DNA of 64,000 nt from Roseovarius nanhaiticus. GTDB taxonomy: Bacteria > Pseudomonadota > Alphaproteobacteria > Rhodobacterales > Rhodobacteraceae. The stretch spans positions 478,725 through 542,724 of the forward strand of contig NZ_FTNV01000003.1 in the NCBI RefSeq assembly GCF_900156535.1, written 5' to 3'. Of the stretch, positions 46,748 to 55,716 are shown one piece after another (positions within the stretch are counted from its first letter, which is position 1; each line of letters begins with the position of its first letter). The notes beneath the pieces are model-generated. The model worked only from the letters and a program-made list of their open reading frames with translations, was not told where the DNA came from and made no database searches. Both the position numbers and the translations under genes were made by a program.

Positions 46748-47559
46748 AGGCGGCCAGCGTGATCATCCCCGCCCATGACGAGGCGGGGTATATCGGCCCG
46801 TGCCTCGAGGCGGTCTTTGCCTCGGATCTGGAAGGCACGGCGCTGCAGGTGATCGTGGTCGCCAATGGCTGCGCGGATAAGACCGCGCAAAAGGCGCTAG
46901 ATCATGCGTCATCGGAGCGTAATCTGTTAGTTATCGAGACGCCCCAGGGCGGTAAATTGCAGGCGCTGGAGCTTGGCGATCGGGCGGCGCATCACGGCAC
47001 CCGGATCTATTTGGATGCGGATGTCATTGTGGCGCCAGACCTGATTTCCCAACTGGTCGCGGCGCTTGCGCTCGCTGCGCCGCGATATGCCAGCGGCACG
47101 CCGAGCGTGGCGCGCGCCCAGAGCGCACTGACCCGCGCCTATGCGCGGCTCTGGCAGAGGCTGCCTTTCGTGGCCCAGGGCGTGCCGGGCTTTGGTATTT
47201 TTGCCGTGAATGCGGCCGGGCGGGCGCGCTGGGACGTATGGCCCGACATCATTTCGGACGATACATTCGTGCGCCTGCATTTCGCGCCCGAAGAGCGGCT
47301 GAAAGTGCCCGCGCACTATAGTTGGCCCATGGTCGAGGGATGGCATCGCCTTGTCCGGGTGCGTCGGCGGCAGGATCGCGGCGTGGCCGAGATCACGGCG
47401 CGCTTTCCGCATCTGGCGCAAAATGAGGGCCGGGCGCGGATGGGCGCGGGTGATGTGGTACGACTGGCGCTACAGGATCCGATTGGTTTTGCGGTCTACG
47501 GCGCGGTATCGCTTGCCGTGCGGCTGCCGGGGCCGGGCGGTTGGGTGAGAGGCCGGTGA
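46744..47559 (+). CDS. Family 2 glycosyltransferase
   Basis: GT-A enzyme of 271 residues: SVIIPAHDEAGYIGPCLEAV opens the nucleotide-sugar site, VVANGCADKT follows, IYLDADVIVAPD is the DxD metal site, and ISDDTFVRL supplies the catalytic-base region. A C-terminal hydrophobic stretch may bind the membrane. It overlaps the glycoside hydrolase gene by 4 bases and the convergent GT4 gene by 64 bases at the 3' end. Confidence 0.88.
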   Translation: MKAASVIIPAHDEAGYIGPCLEAVFASDLEGTALQVIVVANGCADKTAQKALDHASSERNLLVIETPQGGKLQALELGDRAAHHGTRIYLDADVIVAPDLISQLVAALALAAPRYASGTPSVARAQSALTRAYARLWQRLPFVAQGVPGFGIFAVNAAGRARWDVWPDIISDDTFVRLHFAPEERLKVPAHYSWPMVEGWHRLVRVRRRQDRGVAEITARFPHLAQNEGRARMGAGDVVRLALQDPIGFAVYGAVSLAVRLPGPGGWVRGR

Positions 47560-48794
47560 TCCGCCGCGCCGCCGATCAAAAAGGCAAGCTTCGCCGCCTC
47601 GGTGTCGATATCGTGGCGCGCCAGCACGCGGGCGCGGGCATCCTTGCCCATCCGGTCGAGTGTGGCGGCAGGGGTGGCAGCCATTTCCACCATGGTTTTC
47701 GCGAGTGCCAGAGCGTCGCCAGCGGGCACCAGCCATCCGGTGCGCCCATCCTCAACCAGCTCGGGCGTGCCGGCGATGTAGGTGGCGATCACGGGCCGCG
47801 CGGCGGCCATCGCCTCCATCACGACCATGGGCAAGCCTTCGGCAAAGCTGGGCATGATCAGGCCATGCGCGCGCGCCAGTTGATCGCGCACGCCCGCCTC
47901 GTCGAGCCAGCCGGTCAGCGTAACATGCTTCGTCAGACCGGCCTCGGCGATACCTGCCTCAAGTGCGGGGCGCAAAGGGCCGTCGCCGATCAGGGTCAGG
48001 TGGATGCCGCCTGCGCCGCTTCCGTCAGTCTGCAAACGGTCCAGCGCAACGCGCAGCGCGCCGGGCAACATCATCTGGCCTTTCTGCTCGACAAACCGGC
48101 CGATGGCGACAAGGCACAAGGGCGCATCCGGCCCGATGGGCGGCATCGGGGCGGGCTGTGCAAAAACGTCAGGCTCGATTCCGCAATGGACGACGGAAAT
48201 GCGCGCCCAAGTGCCGTGCGGGACAAGCCGGCTGAGTTGCGAGCGGCCAAAACTGCTGATCGCCACGGTGAAGGCGGCGCGCGTGATTTTATCCGGCAAA
48301 GACAGGGCGCGGGGCGCATCGAACTCCTCGGGGCCGTGCACGGTAAAGCTGTAGCGCGGCCCGCCCATTGCGTGACACAGCATTGCTACGGTGGCGGCAT
48401 TGGTGCCGAAATGGGCATGGGCGTGCCGGGCGCCGGACCGGGCGCAGCGGCGCGCAATGTGGGCAGCCTCGGCCAGATAGATCATGTGGCGCAGGCGTCC
48501 CACCTCGCCGCGCGTGCCGCAGCGCCAGGCCAGATTCAACGCGGCGGCAAAACCACGTGGTGCGTGCAACGCCTGCAACGCGAGATCGCTCGCAAGGGCA
48601 ACAGCGCCGCAACGCAGCACGTAATGGGTGCGCGCGGCCTCGGCCCGGTCGCCCGCATCGACCAGCTCTACCTCGGCGGGTCGCATCGCAATGCGGTCGA
48701 TGGCAAATCCCTGCCGCTCGAGCGCCTGCAGCTCGCGCCGGATGAAGCTGTGCGAGGGTTGCGGGTAGGTATTGAGAATATAGGCGATCTTCAA
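47496..48794 (-). CDS. GT4-type (family 1) glycosyltransferase
   Basis: GT-B retaining glycosyltransferase of about 432 residues. N-terminus LKIAYILNTYPQPSHSFIRREL; the C-terminal domain has LVAIGRFVEQKGQ, LIGDGPLRPAL, and PSFAEGLPMVVMEAMAAARPVIA with the EX7E donor motif. I chose TTG 48794 because it matches the family start and has GGAG eight bases upstream; GTG 48848 adds 18 unlikely residues. It lies opposite to its neighbours and overlaps the convergent GT2 gene. Confidence 0.88.
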   Translation of the reverse strand: MKIAYILNTYPQPSHSFIRRELQALERQGFAIDRIAMRPAEVELVDAGDRAEAARTHYVLRCGAVALASDLALQALHAPRGFAAALNLAWRCGTRGEVGRLRHMIYLAEAAHIARRCARSGARHAHAHFGTNAATVAMLCHAMGGPRYSFTVHGPEEFDAPRALSLPDKITRAAFTVAISSFGRSQLSRLVPHGTWARISVVHCGIEPDVFAQPAPMPPIGPDAPLCLVAIGRFVEQKGQMMLPGALRVALDRLQTDGSGAGGIHLTLIGDGPLRPALEAGIAEAGLTKHVTLTGWLDEAGVRDQLARAHGLIMPSFAEGLPMVVMEAMAAARPVIATYIAGTPELVEDGRTGWLVPAGDALALAKTMVEMAATPAATLDRMGKDARARVLARHDIDTEAAKLAFLIGGAADHRPLTQPPGPGSRTASDTAP

Positions 48795-48925
48795 ATCGGG
48801 GCGCTCCGGCTGTCGGGCCTGCAGCCTAGCCTGCGCGCCGCTTGGCACAAGGCGATTGCGCCCGGCGCAGACATTTTGCTCGGGCAGGGTGGCATGACCG
48901 CCCCGCGTATTGTGCGACGGGCGCC

Positions 48926-50293
48926 ATGAAGCGTCTGACCGCGCCCTTTATCGGCGGCCAGCTGACCGCACGCATCCTGCGCAGCGCGTCTTGGGTGATG
49001 ATGGGTTATGGTGGCGCGCAGGCGCTGCGGCTGGCCTCGAACCTCATCCTGACGCGGCTCCTCTTTCCCGAGGCGTTCGGGCTGATGACGCTGGTAACGG
49101 TCGTGACCGTCGGGCTGATGATGTTTTCGGATGTGGGGATCGGCCCGTCGATCAGCCAGTCCAAGCGCGGCGATGATCCCGATTTCCTGAACACCGCCTG
49201 GACGATCCAGGTGATGCGGGGTCTGGCGCTTTGGGCCGTGACGCTCGCGCTGGCGGTGCCGATGGCCCGGATCTACGATGAGCCGGCGCTGGCGCTTTAC
49301 CTGCCCATCGCCGGGATCGCGCTGGTCATTTCGGGCTTTTTCCCGACGCGGATCGAGACGGCACATCGCCATCTGGTCTTTGGGCGCCTGACCGCGCTGG
49401 ATTTGGCGGCGCAGGCCATCGGCGTGATCGGGATGATCGTGCTGGCGGTCCTCACGCAATCGGTGATCGCGCTGGTCCTTGGGAGTGTGTTGACCGCCCT
49501 GGCCAAGCTTATCCTGACCTCGTGGCTCATGCCCGGCGCGTACAACCGCTTCCGGCTGGAGCCTGCGGCGCTGCACGAACAGGTGCATTTTGGAAAATGG
49601 ATCTTTCTCAGCACCGCCTTCACGTTCCTCAGCGTGCAGGGCGACAAGGCGATCCTGGGCGCGCTTTTGGATCTGCGCACGCTGGGCATCTACAATATCG
49701 GGTTTTTTCTAGCGAGCTTCCCGGTCCTGCTGGGCGGGTCGGTTGCGCAGCAGCTTTTGATTCCGGTCTATCGGGACCGCCCGCCGGGCGAGAGCGCTGC
49801 GAACCGCGCCCGACTGCGCCGGATGCGCTTTGTGATGACGGGGGGTGTCTTTTCTTTGCTGGCCATCATGGCGCTGGCGGGGCCTTGGCTGGTCGCGCTG
49901 CTTTATGATCCGCGATATGCGCCTGCCGGCGCCATGCTGGTTCTGATCGCGCTGGCCTTCGTGCCGCAGGCGATCGGGCTGACATATGATCGCGCGGCGC
50001 TGGCGGCCGGGAATTCGCGCGGTGTCTTTGTCTACTCGGCGCTGCGCGCGGTCCTTCAAGTCGCAATGCTATATGGCGGCTTTCAGGCTTTTGGCCTGAT
50101 CGGTGCGCTGGTCGCGATGGGGGTCGCTCTGCTCATCGCCTATCCGGTGCTGGTGCGGTTGGCGCGGCGGCATCAGGCTTGGGATGCGCTGCATGATGCA
50201 GTCTTCGGGCTCGCCGGTCTGGCGCTGGTCTGGGGGTCTTTGCACCTGCATTGGGCCGAGATCGCGGCCCTCGCGGGCGCGCCCGCGCCCTAA
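48926..50293 (+). CDS. Polysaccharide flippase (Wzx/MOP family)
   Basis: Integral membrane protein of 455 residues with about twelve hydrophobic segments. It starts with the family pattern SASWVMMGYGGAQALRLASN and LTRLLFPEAFGLMTLVTVV, followed by GPSISQSKRGDDP. It carries the undecaprenyl-linked repeat unit across the inner membrane for the Wzy-type polymerase. ATG 48926 was chosen; the 3' end overlaps the convergent chain-length gene by 4 bases. Confidence 0.9.
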   Translation: MKRLTAPFIGGQLTARILRSASWVMMGYGGAQALRLASNLILTRLLFPEAFGLMTLVTVVTVGLMMFSDVGIGPSISQSKRGDDPDFLNTAWTIQVMRGLALWAVTLALAVPMARIYDEPALALYLPIAGIALVISGFFPTRIETAHRHLVFGRLTALDLAAQAIGVIGMIVLAVLTQSVIALVLGSVLTALAKLILTSWLMPGAYNRFRLEPAALHEQVHFGKWIFLSTAFTFLSVQGDKAILGALLDLRTLGIYNIGFFLASFPVLLGGSVAQQLLIPVYRDRPPGESAANRARLRRMRFVMTGGVFSLLAIMALAGPWLVALLYDPRYAPAGAMLVLIALAFVPQAIGLTYDRAALAAGNSRGVFVYSALRAVLQVAMLYGGFQAFGLIGALVAMGVALLIAYPVLVRLARRHQAWDALHDAVFGLAGLALVWGSLHLHWAEIAALAGAPAP

Positions 50294-51531
50294 CGGCGCC
50301 GGATCCGGTCCAGCAGGCTGCGGCGGCGGCGGCGTTGGGGCTGCATCCGCGGGATCGACACGACCGGGCGCAGGCCCAGCGCATGCTCCATCTGCGCGGC
50401 AGAGCGGATGACGGGATGGCGCAGATCCATGAGGAAGGCCGCGCCCACGGCGGCAACCGCGCTGACCAATGCGCCCAGTATGGCCAGCGATTTGCGCGAG
50501 CGGGTGAAGGGGTATTGTGCCTCGACTGCTGGCTCCAGAACGGTCAGGCGCTCGGCCTGGCGCTGCGTTTCCAGCCGGTAGGCCGTCTCGGCCTCCTTGC
50601 GGCGGGCGGTGGCTGCGGCGAGCGTGTCTTGCAACGCCTCGAGCTGGCGGTCGTATTCGACCAAGCGCGCCTGGGCCTCGGATGTGCCCGCGATCGAGGC
50701 GGAGAGGGCGTCGATGTTGCGCTCCAGCAGGGCGCGCTCTTCGGCCAGCCCGTCCAGCTCGGCGCGCTGTTCTTCGCGCGCCCGCCGCTCGATACGCGAC
50801 TCGGCAGGCTGGGCAATCTGGCGCTGCAGCGCGATCATCTGGCGGTCGATCGTCAGCAGCGCCTCGTTCAGCGCCGCGATCTCGCGCTGAACGCTTTCGG
50901 CGGCGCTTGGCAGGGCGATGTCGTTGCGGGCGCGAAACTGGCTGATCTCGCGCTCCAGCGCCTGAACCTCACGCAGGGCGGTATCCTCTTGCAGCGTGAA
51001 GAAATCCAGCGTTTCGCGAGACTGCTCCAGCCGCGAGCTGACACTGAGCGACACGGTGCGCTGCGAGACTTCATGCGCCAAAAGGCGCGCGCCCTCAGCC
51101 GTAGGCCATGTGGCCGAGATTCTGAGCAACGATACCTCGCCATCATCGCGATAGCCGTCCCGCGCGGCCGCGACGCCCGAGATATTGACAGCCTCGCGGA
51201 TGGCCGAGACCTGCTCGGCCTCGGTCAGCCCTGGCTGATCCGAGAAGAGCTTGAATTCCTCAATCAGCTCCAGAATGGCACCGCGCGACATGACTTGTTG
51301 CTCGATCAGCTGAAGCCGCCGCGCAGAAGAGCCTTGTACCGTCGAAGGGGCCATTTCGCCGGGGATGACTGCGCCCTGCATCTGCAAGACCTCGGACGAG
51401 CTGTAGAGATGACGCTGGGAGGCGGCAAAGAGCAGCGACAGGGCACAGCCCAGCAGAAAGACAGCAACGATCAGGCCACGGCGACGCCGCAGCATGTCTA
51501 GAAAATCGGCAATCGAAAAGATCGATCCCAT
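50290..51531 (-). CDS. Wzz-type chain-length determinant / polysaccharide co-polymerase
   Basis: Inner-membrane protein of 413 residues that sets polymer length. One helix near the N-terminus (GLIVAVFLLGCALSLLFAAS) and one near the C-terminus (SLAILGALVSAVAAVGAAFLM) flank a long periplasmic part with extensive coiled coil (about 160-330), the Wzz/GumC plan. The cytoplasmic tail is very basic (QPQRRRRRSLLDRIRRR) and probably contacts the next-encoded ATPase. ATG 51531 has GGGGAA upstream; GTG 51549 lacks one. Confidence 0.88.
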   Translation of the reverse strand: MGSIFSIADFLDMLRRRRGLIVAVFLLGCALSLLFAASQRHLYSSSEVLQMQGAVIPGEMAPSTVQGSSARRLQLIEQQVMSRGAILELIEEFKLFSDQPGLTEAEQVSAIREAVNISGVAAARDGYRDDGEVSLLRISATWPTAEGARLLAHEVSQRTVSLSVSSRLEQSRETLDFFTLQEDTALREVQALEREISQFRARNDIALPSAAESVQREIAALNEALLTIDRQMIALQRQIAQPAESRIERRAREEQRAELDGLAEERALLERNIDALSASIAGTSEAQARLVEYDRQLEALQDTLAAATARRKEAETAYRLETQRQAERLTVLEPAVEAQYPFTRSRKSLAILGALVSAVAAVGAAFLMDLRHPVIRSAAQMEHALGLRPVVSIPRMQPQRRRRRSLLDRIRRR

Positions 51532-51664
51532 CCGCTGGCTGTTCCCCACGCTTGATATGGCGCGTACGGCGGACAGGCCGCACCGCTTGCTTCATAATCT
51601 GCCCCATTTTTTAACATGGTAAAGGGGCGAGATTATGACGGCTGCATCCGCAGCGCGGCGTCAT

Positions 51665-52681
51665 TCAGGCGGCGCGGCGCTGCCGGGGCTCGGGCCGGGC
51701 GGGGCGGGTGCGGTTGAGAATGATGCCCAGAAGATGGGTCTTGCCCTCAAGCCGCCGCTCGCATTCGGTGATCTGGCTGGCCAGGGTACGGGTGGCATCG
51801 GCAACGAGCAGCACACCATCGACCTGCGGCAAGAACGCCTCCAGATCGTCATGCTCGAGCATGGGCGGCAAGTCGTATATGGCGATGTCCGGGCGCAGGG
51901 CGTCCAAAACCGCGTCCATTACCGCCCCAGTGCGGCGTGCATGCAGGATCTCGGACGCGTCCTGCGCACTGCCACGCCCCAGGCCCACGGCCAGCGTCGT
52001 GCACGGTTTGATCAGATGGTCCTGCGGCCCGATATCGCCGGCCAGCAGCGCGGGCAGGCCCCCGCCAGCCTTCATACCCAGAAGATGCGCAATATCGGGG
52101 CCGCGCTGATCAAGATCCATCAAGAGTGCGCGCATATCGGGGATGCGCGCGACCGACAGCGCAAGATTGACGGCGGTAAAGCTGGCGCCGGATCCTGCCG
52201 TAGGCGCCGCAATGGCGATGCGGGACCAGCCCGAGCCGTGCATCGTGCGCACGAGCTGCGTGCGCAAATCGTCGAACGCGCGCAGGATGGTGCGGTCTTG
52301 GCGTATAAGGCGCATCTGCATTTCCAGCGGCGTGCCGCCATGGCCAAAGCGCCCCTCGGGCAGGATGGACCACAGATCCGGGCCGACGGGCAGGTCGCGG
52401 TCCCGCATTGCCACATCGCGCGCGAGGCTTGCATCGCCCTCGAAGCTGCCGTTGTCAGGGTCAAACAGATCGGTTTCATCGAAACTGTCGTAATAGGCAT
52501 CGACCAGAGGCGCTTCGGCCGGATCGCGCGTACCCCATTTGGGCGCCATGGCGGCGCCCGTCACGCGGCGCGTCAACTCCAGATCGAAGGGCAGGTCGCC
52601 CTTCTCGCGCACCGGGGCCGAGAGCCCGGAGAAGGGCTTGCCGTGGGCGCGCTGGCCAGAATTGCGGTACTGCTTGAACAC
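51665..52681 (-). CDS. CpsD/ExoP-like ATPase domain protein, degenerate Walker A
   Basis: Cytoplasmic MinD-fold protein of 338 residues resembling the bacterial tyrosine kinase domain that works with Wzz. Residues about 155-175 are IAAPTAGSGASFTAVNLAL, where family members have GxGKS: the key lysine is alanine. Walker A' (ALLMDLDQRGPDIAHLLG) and the late IYDLPPML are kept. The C-terminus lacks a tyrosine cluster. It may therefore be a structural partner of Wzz and not an active kinase. GTG 52681 was chosen because it follows the upstream stop by 4 bases; a longer frame to 52741 would overlap the sugar transferase gene. Confidence 0.82.
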   Translation of the reverse strand: MFKQYRNSGQRAHGKPFSGLSAPVREKGDLPFDLELTRRVTGAAMAPKWGTRDPAEAPLVDAYYDSFDETDLFDPDNGSFEGDASLARDVAMRDRDLPVGPDLWSILPEGRFGHGGTPLEMQMRLIRQDRTILRAFDDLRTQLVRTMHGSGWSRIAIAAPTAGSGASFTAVNLALSVARIPDMRALLMDLDQRGPDIAHLLGMKAGGGLPALLAGDIGPQDHLIKPCTTLAVGLGRGSAQDASEILHARRTGAVMDAVLDALRPDIAIYDLPPMLEHDDLEAFLPQVDGVLLVADATRTLASQITECERRLEGKTHLLGIILNRTRPARPEPRQRRAA

Positions 52682-52685
52682 AGGC

Positions 52686-53507
52686 TCAGACCCCCGTTCG
52701 TTTGACGACGGCGCCAACGGTGCGCCACAGCACCTTGGCATCCTCGATCAGTGAAATGTCATAAAGATATGCGATATCAAGCGCCGTGCGCGCCCGAAAT
52801 GTACTCTCGTTGCGCTGCGAAACCTGCCAGTATCCGGTGACGCCGGGGCGCAGGGCAAAGTAATGTGATGCATCGCCATAAAGCGCCAGCTGCTCGGGCA
52901 GCATGGGGCGCGGACCGACAAGGCTCATTTCGCCGCGCAGCACGTTCCAAAGTTGTGGCAACTCGTCCAACGAGGTCTTGCGCAGGAAGGCGCCAATGCG
53001 GGTGATGCGCGGATCGTGGCGCAGCTTTTGGGTGCGGTCCCATTCTTCGCGCATGGCGGGGTCAGCGGCAAGGCACGCCTCAAGCATACGGTCGGCCTCG
53101 CGCACCATGGTGCGCAGTTTGAGGATCTGGAAATGATCCCCGCCCTTGCCCAGCCGCGCCTGCCGGTAAAAGGGCGAACCGCCCTCGAACCACAGCAGAA
53201 GCGCAGAGATCCCGATCAGCAGCAGCGCAATGGGCGCCGCCAAAACGATGAGCGTGATGTCGATCGCGCGCTTGCCAAAGGCGGCGTAAGTGCCTGATGG
53301 CACCGGAAGCGGCGGGGCGGGCAGGGAGGGCGCGGGTCCGCCATAGGAGGCTATTGTCGTGGGCTTTGCGGCATACGCTTGCGCCGCGAAAGGCGCGTCC
53401 CTGAGATAGGCCGCCAAGTTAGCAGACCGTTCGCGGCGCGGCACTGAGTAACCCGGCACCCCTGCTCGCACAGAGGGTGCCGATACATCGACATTCGCTT
53501 CGGACAT
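52686..53507 (-). CDS. Initiating sugar transferase (ExoY/WcaJ family)
   Basis: Transfers the first sugar-phosphate to undecaprenyl phosphate and so starts each repeat unit. Protein of 273 residues: a variable, proline-rich N-terminus of about 75 residues, one membrane helix (ITLIVLAAPIALLLIGISALLLW), then the catalytic domain with SPFYRQARLGKGG, ILKLRTM, LRKTSLDELPQLWNVL, MSLVGPRP and RPGVTGYWQV. All landmark residues of the family are present. First gene of the minus-strand set with the ATPase and Wzz; it follows a long AT-rich regulatory gap. Confidence 0.93.
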   Translation of the reverse strand: MSEANVDVSAPSVRAGVPGYSVPRRERSANLAAYLRDAPFAAQAYAAKPTTIASYGGPAPSLPAPPLPVPSGTYAAFGKRAIDITLIVLAAPIALLLIGISALLLWFEGGSPFYRQARLGKGGDHFQILKLRTMVREADRMLEACLAADPAMREEWDRTQKLRHDPRITRIGAFLRKTSLDELPQLWNVLRGEMSLVGPRPMLPEQLALYGDASHYFALRPGVTGYWQVSQRNESTFRARTALDIAYLYDISLIEDAKVLWRTVGAVVKRTGV

Positions 53508-54060
53508 GGCAGACCCCAATCATTAACCACGCACGGCCCCACACCCGTGCAACACAAAAAAACAACTGCCCAGATCCTGTTCGACGCGGGATCTGTGCCC
53601 CTTGCGCCGATAACTCCCCGTGTCGCCCAGTCGTGTTCCGCAACAGGCGGAGCAGGGCGTACGAAGCGGACCGTGCCGAGTTCAGGCCAGAAAAATGCCT
53701 TTATTTCGACAAGATCACCGTAACATCGCTCTGTTAAATCTTCAGAAAATTCTAACGAAACACATTGTTTCGCAGAGACTTCCATCGCAAGGGATCGCGT
53801 CGGAGAGCGGCGCAACTCTTGCGTGTGATTTCAGAGATTTCGGCAACGACCGTCTCGAACAACCCCCATTGTTTCGACAAGTCACAAAATATCGCATGCG
53901 CGATAAGCAGCTTATACAAAATAAGCGTAAATTTGCAACAAAGTTGTTGACCGGCATGAAGCTTGAAATCATTTGATTTCGGAGGGTTCCACCGGTTTTG
54001 ACGCGAATGTGTTCGTCGCCCGGACCATGATTGAGGGTGATTCTCGGCCCCTTATGGGCG
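53508..54060. promoter_or_regulatory. AT-rich regulatory gap upstream of EPS initiation gene, with inverted repeats
   Basis: About 550 bases without a convincing gene. Visible structures: GCACGG-N8-CCGTGC at 53531-53550, 24 bases upstream of the sugar transferase start; a perfect 17-bp palindrome CGAAACACATTGTTTCG at 53756-53772; TATCGC-ATGC-GCGATA at 53890-53905; and a direct repeat TTTCGACAAG at 53704-53713 and 53872-53881. The region is much richer in A and T than its neighbours. These are good candidates for operators controlling polysaccharide synthesis. Confidence 0.5.
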
Positions 54061-55668
54061 TCAGACCATCATCTCTTTCGTCGCGGTCAGGCGGATATCG
54101 GGGTAGTCCCGCTGCACGCGGTCGATATCCCATTGCATGCGGGTCAGATAGACGATGTCGCCGTCGTTATCATGGGCGATATGGGCCTGGTTGGCCTTGG
54201 TGAAGGCGTCGATGGCAGCCTGGCTGCCCTGCGCCCATCTTGCGGAGGTGAATTGCGATGGCTCGAACCGGACGGGCAGGCCGTATTCCAGCTCGATCCG
54301 GCTGGCCAGCACTTCGAATTGAAGCGCGCCGACGACGCCGACGATGAAGCCAGAACCGAAAGCGGGCTTGAAGACCTTGGCCGCGCCTTCCTCGGCGAAT
54401 TGCATCAGTGCCTTTTCGAGATGTTTGGACTTCAGCGGATCGCCCGCGCGGGCGGTCTGCAAGAGTTCCGGTGCAAAGCTGGGAATGCCGGTGACGCGCA
54501 GCGCCTCGCCCTCGGTCAGCGTGTCGCCGATGCGCAGCTGACCGTGGTTCGGGATGCCGATGATGTCGCCAGCCCAGGCCTCCTCGGCCAGCTCGCGGTC
54601 GGAGGCGAGGAAAAGGACCGGGCTCGACACCGTCATCGCCTTTTTAGAGCGCACATGGGTCAGCTTCATGCCGCGCTTGAAATGGCCCGAGGCCATGCGC
54701 AGAAATGCCACGCGGTCGCGGTGCTTGGGGTCCATGTTGGCCTGCACCTTGAAGACGAAACCGGTGACCTTGCCCTCTTCAGGCGCGATCTGGCGCGGCT
54801 CGGCGCTTTGGGGTTGGGGCTGGGGGCCGTAGGTGGCGATGCCGCCCATCAGTTCCTTGACGCCGAAGGAGTTGATCGCGGAGCCGAACCAGATGGGGGT
54901 CATATGTCCCTCGAGCACCGCTTGCGGATCGAGCGTGGGCAAGAGCTCGCGCGCCATTTCGACCTCCTCGCGCAGCTTCGCGACGGCGGCGGCAGGCAAG
55001 TGTTCGTCCAACTTGGGATCACTCAGGCCGCCGATCTCGATGCTGTCCGCCACCTTGTTGCGGTCGGCGCGGTCCATCAGTTCCAGCCGGTCGTTCAGCA
55101 TGTCGTAGCAGCCGATGAAATCGCGGCCCATACCGATGGGCCAGCTGGCGGGCGTAACGTCGATCGCCAGGTTCTCCTGGATTTCGTCGATGATGTCGAA
55201 AACGTCCCGGCTCTCGCGGTCCATCTTGTTGCAGAAGGTCAGGATAGGCAGATCGCGCAGGCGGCACACCTCAAAAAGCTTTTGAGTCTGGCTTTCGACG
55301 CCTTTGGCACCATCGATCACCATGACGGCGGCATCCACGGCTGTCAGCGTGCGATACGTATCTTCGGAGAAGTCCGAGTGGCCGGGCGTATCGACCAGAT
55401 TGAAGCGGAATTCCTTGAAATCGAAAGACATGGCCGAGGCGCTGACGGAAATGCCCCGGTCCTTTTCCATCTGCATGAAGTCTGACCGCGTGCGCCGCGC
55501 CTCGCCCTTGGCGCGCACCTGACCCGCCATCTGGATCGCGCCGCCGAAAAGCAGGAACTTTTCGGTCAGCGTCGTCTTGCCCGCATCCGGATGCGAGATG
55601 ATCGCAAAGGTGCGGCGCCGCGCGATTTCGGGCGGCAGATCTGGGCGGTTAGGGGCGGTATCCAACAT
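54061..55668 (-). CDS. prfC: Peptide chain release factor 3 (RF3)
   Basis: GTPase of 535 residues that recycles RF1/RF2 from terminated ribosomes. G1 SHPDAGKTTLTEK, the switch region RGISVSASAMSF, G3 DTPGH and G4 NKMD are all present, with the RF3-specific C-terminal part (GVVGALQFEVLASRIELEYG). Length is normal. Standalone gene, in opposite direction to nothing functionally related. Confidence 0.97.
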   Translation of the reverse strand: MLDTAPNRPDLPPEIARRRTFAIISHPDAGKTTLTEKFLLFGGAIQMAGQVRAKGEARRTRSDFMQMEKDRGISVSASAMSFDFKEFRFNLVDTPGHSDFSEDTYRTLTAVDAAVMVIDGAKGVESQTQKLFEVCRLRDLPILTFCNKMDRESRDVFDIIDEIQENLAIDVTPASWPIGMGRDFIGCYDMLNDRLELMDRADRNKVADSIEIGGLSDPKLDEHLPAAAVAKLREEVEMARELLPTLDPQAVLEGHMTPIWFGSAINSFGVKELMGGIATYGPQPQPQSAEPRQIAPEEGKVTGFVFKVQANMDPKHRDRVAFLRMASGHFKRGMKLTHVRSKKAMTVSSPVLFLASDRELAEEAWAGDIIGIPNHGQLRIGDTLTEGEALRVTGIPSFAPELLQTARAGDPLKSKHLEKALMQFAEEGAAKVFKPAFGSGFIVGVVGALQFEVLASRIELEYGLPVRFEPSQFTSARWAQGSQAAIDAFTKANQAHIAHDNDGDIVYLTRMQWDIDRVQRDYPDIRLTATKEMMV

Positions 55669-55716
55669 GGGGCGCGTATAGTGCGACGCGCGGGCGCACG
55701 CAATGCCCGCCGCGCG

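Noticed and set aside
53620..53976. 118-codon frame in the gap upstream of the EPS initiation gene
   Set aside because: Composition looks random, it covers several inverted repeats, and no motif or good ribosome-binding site was seen.
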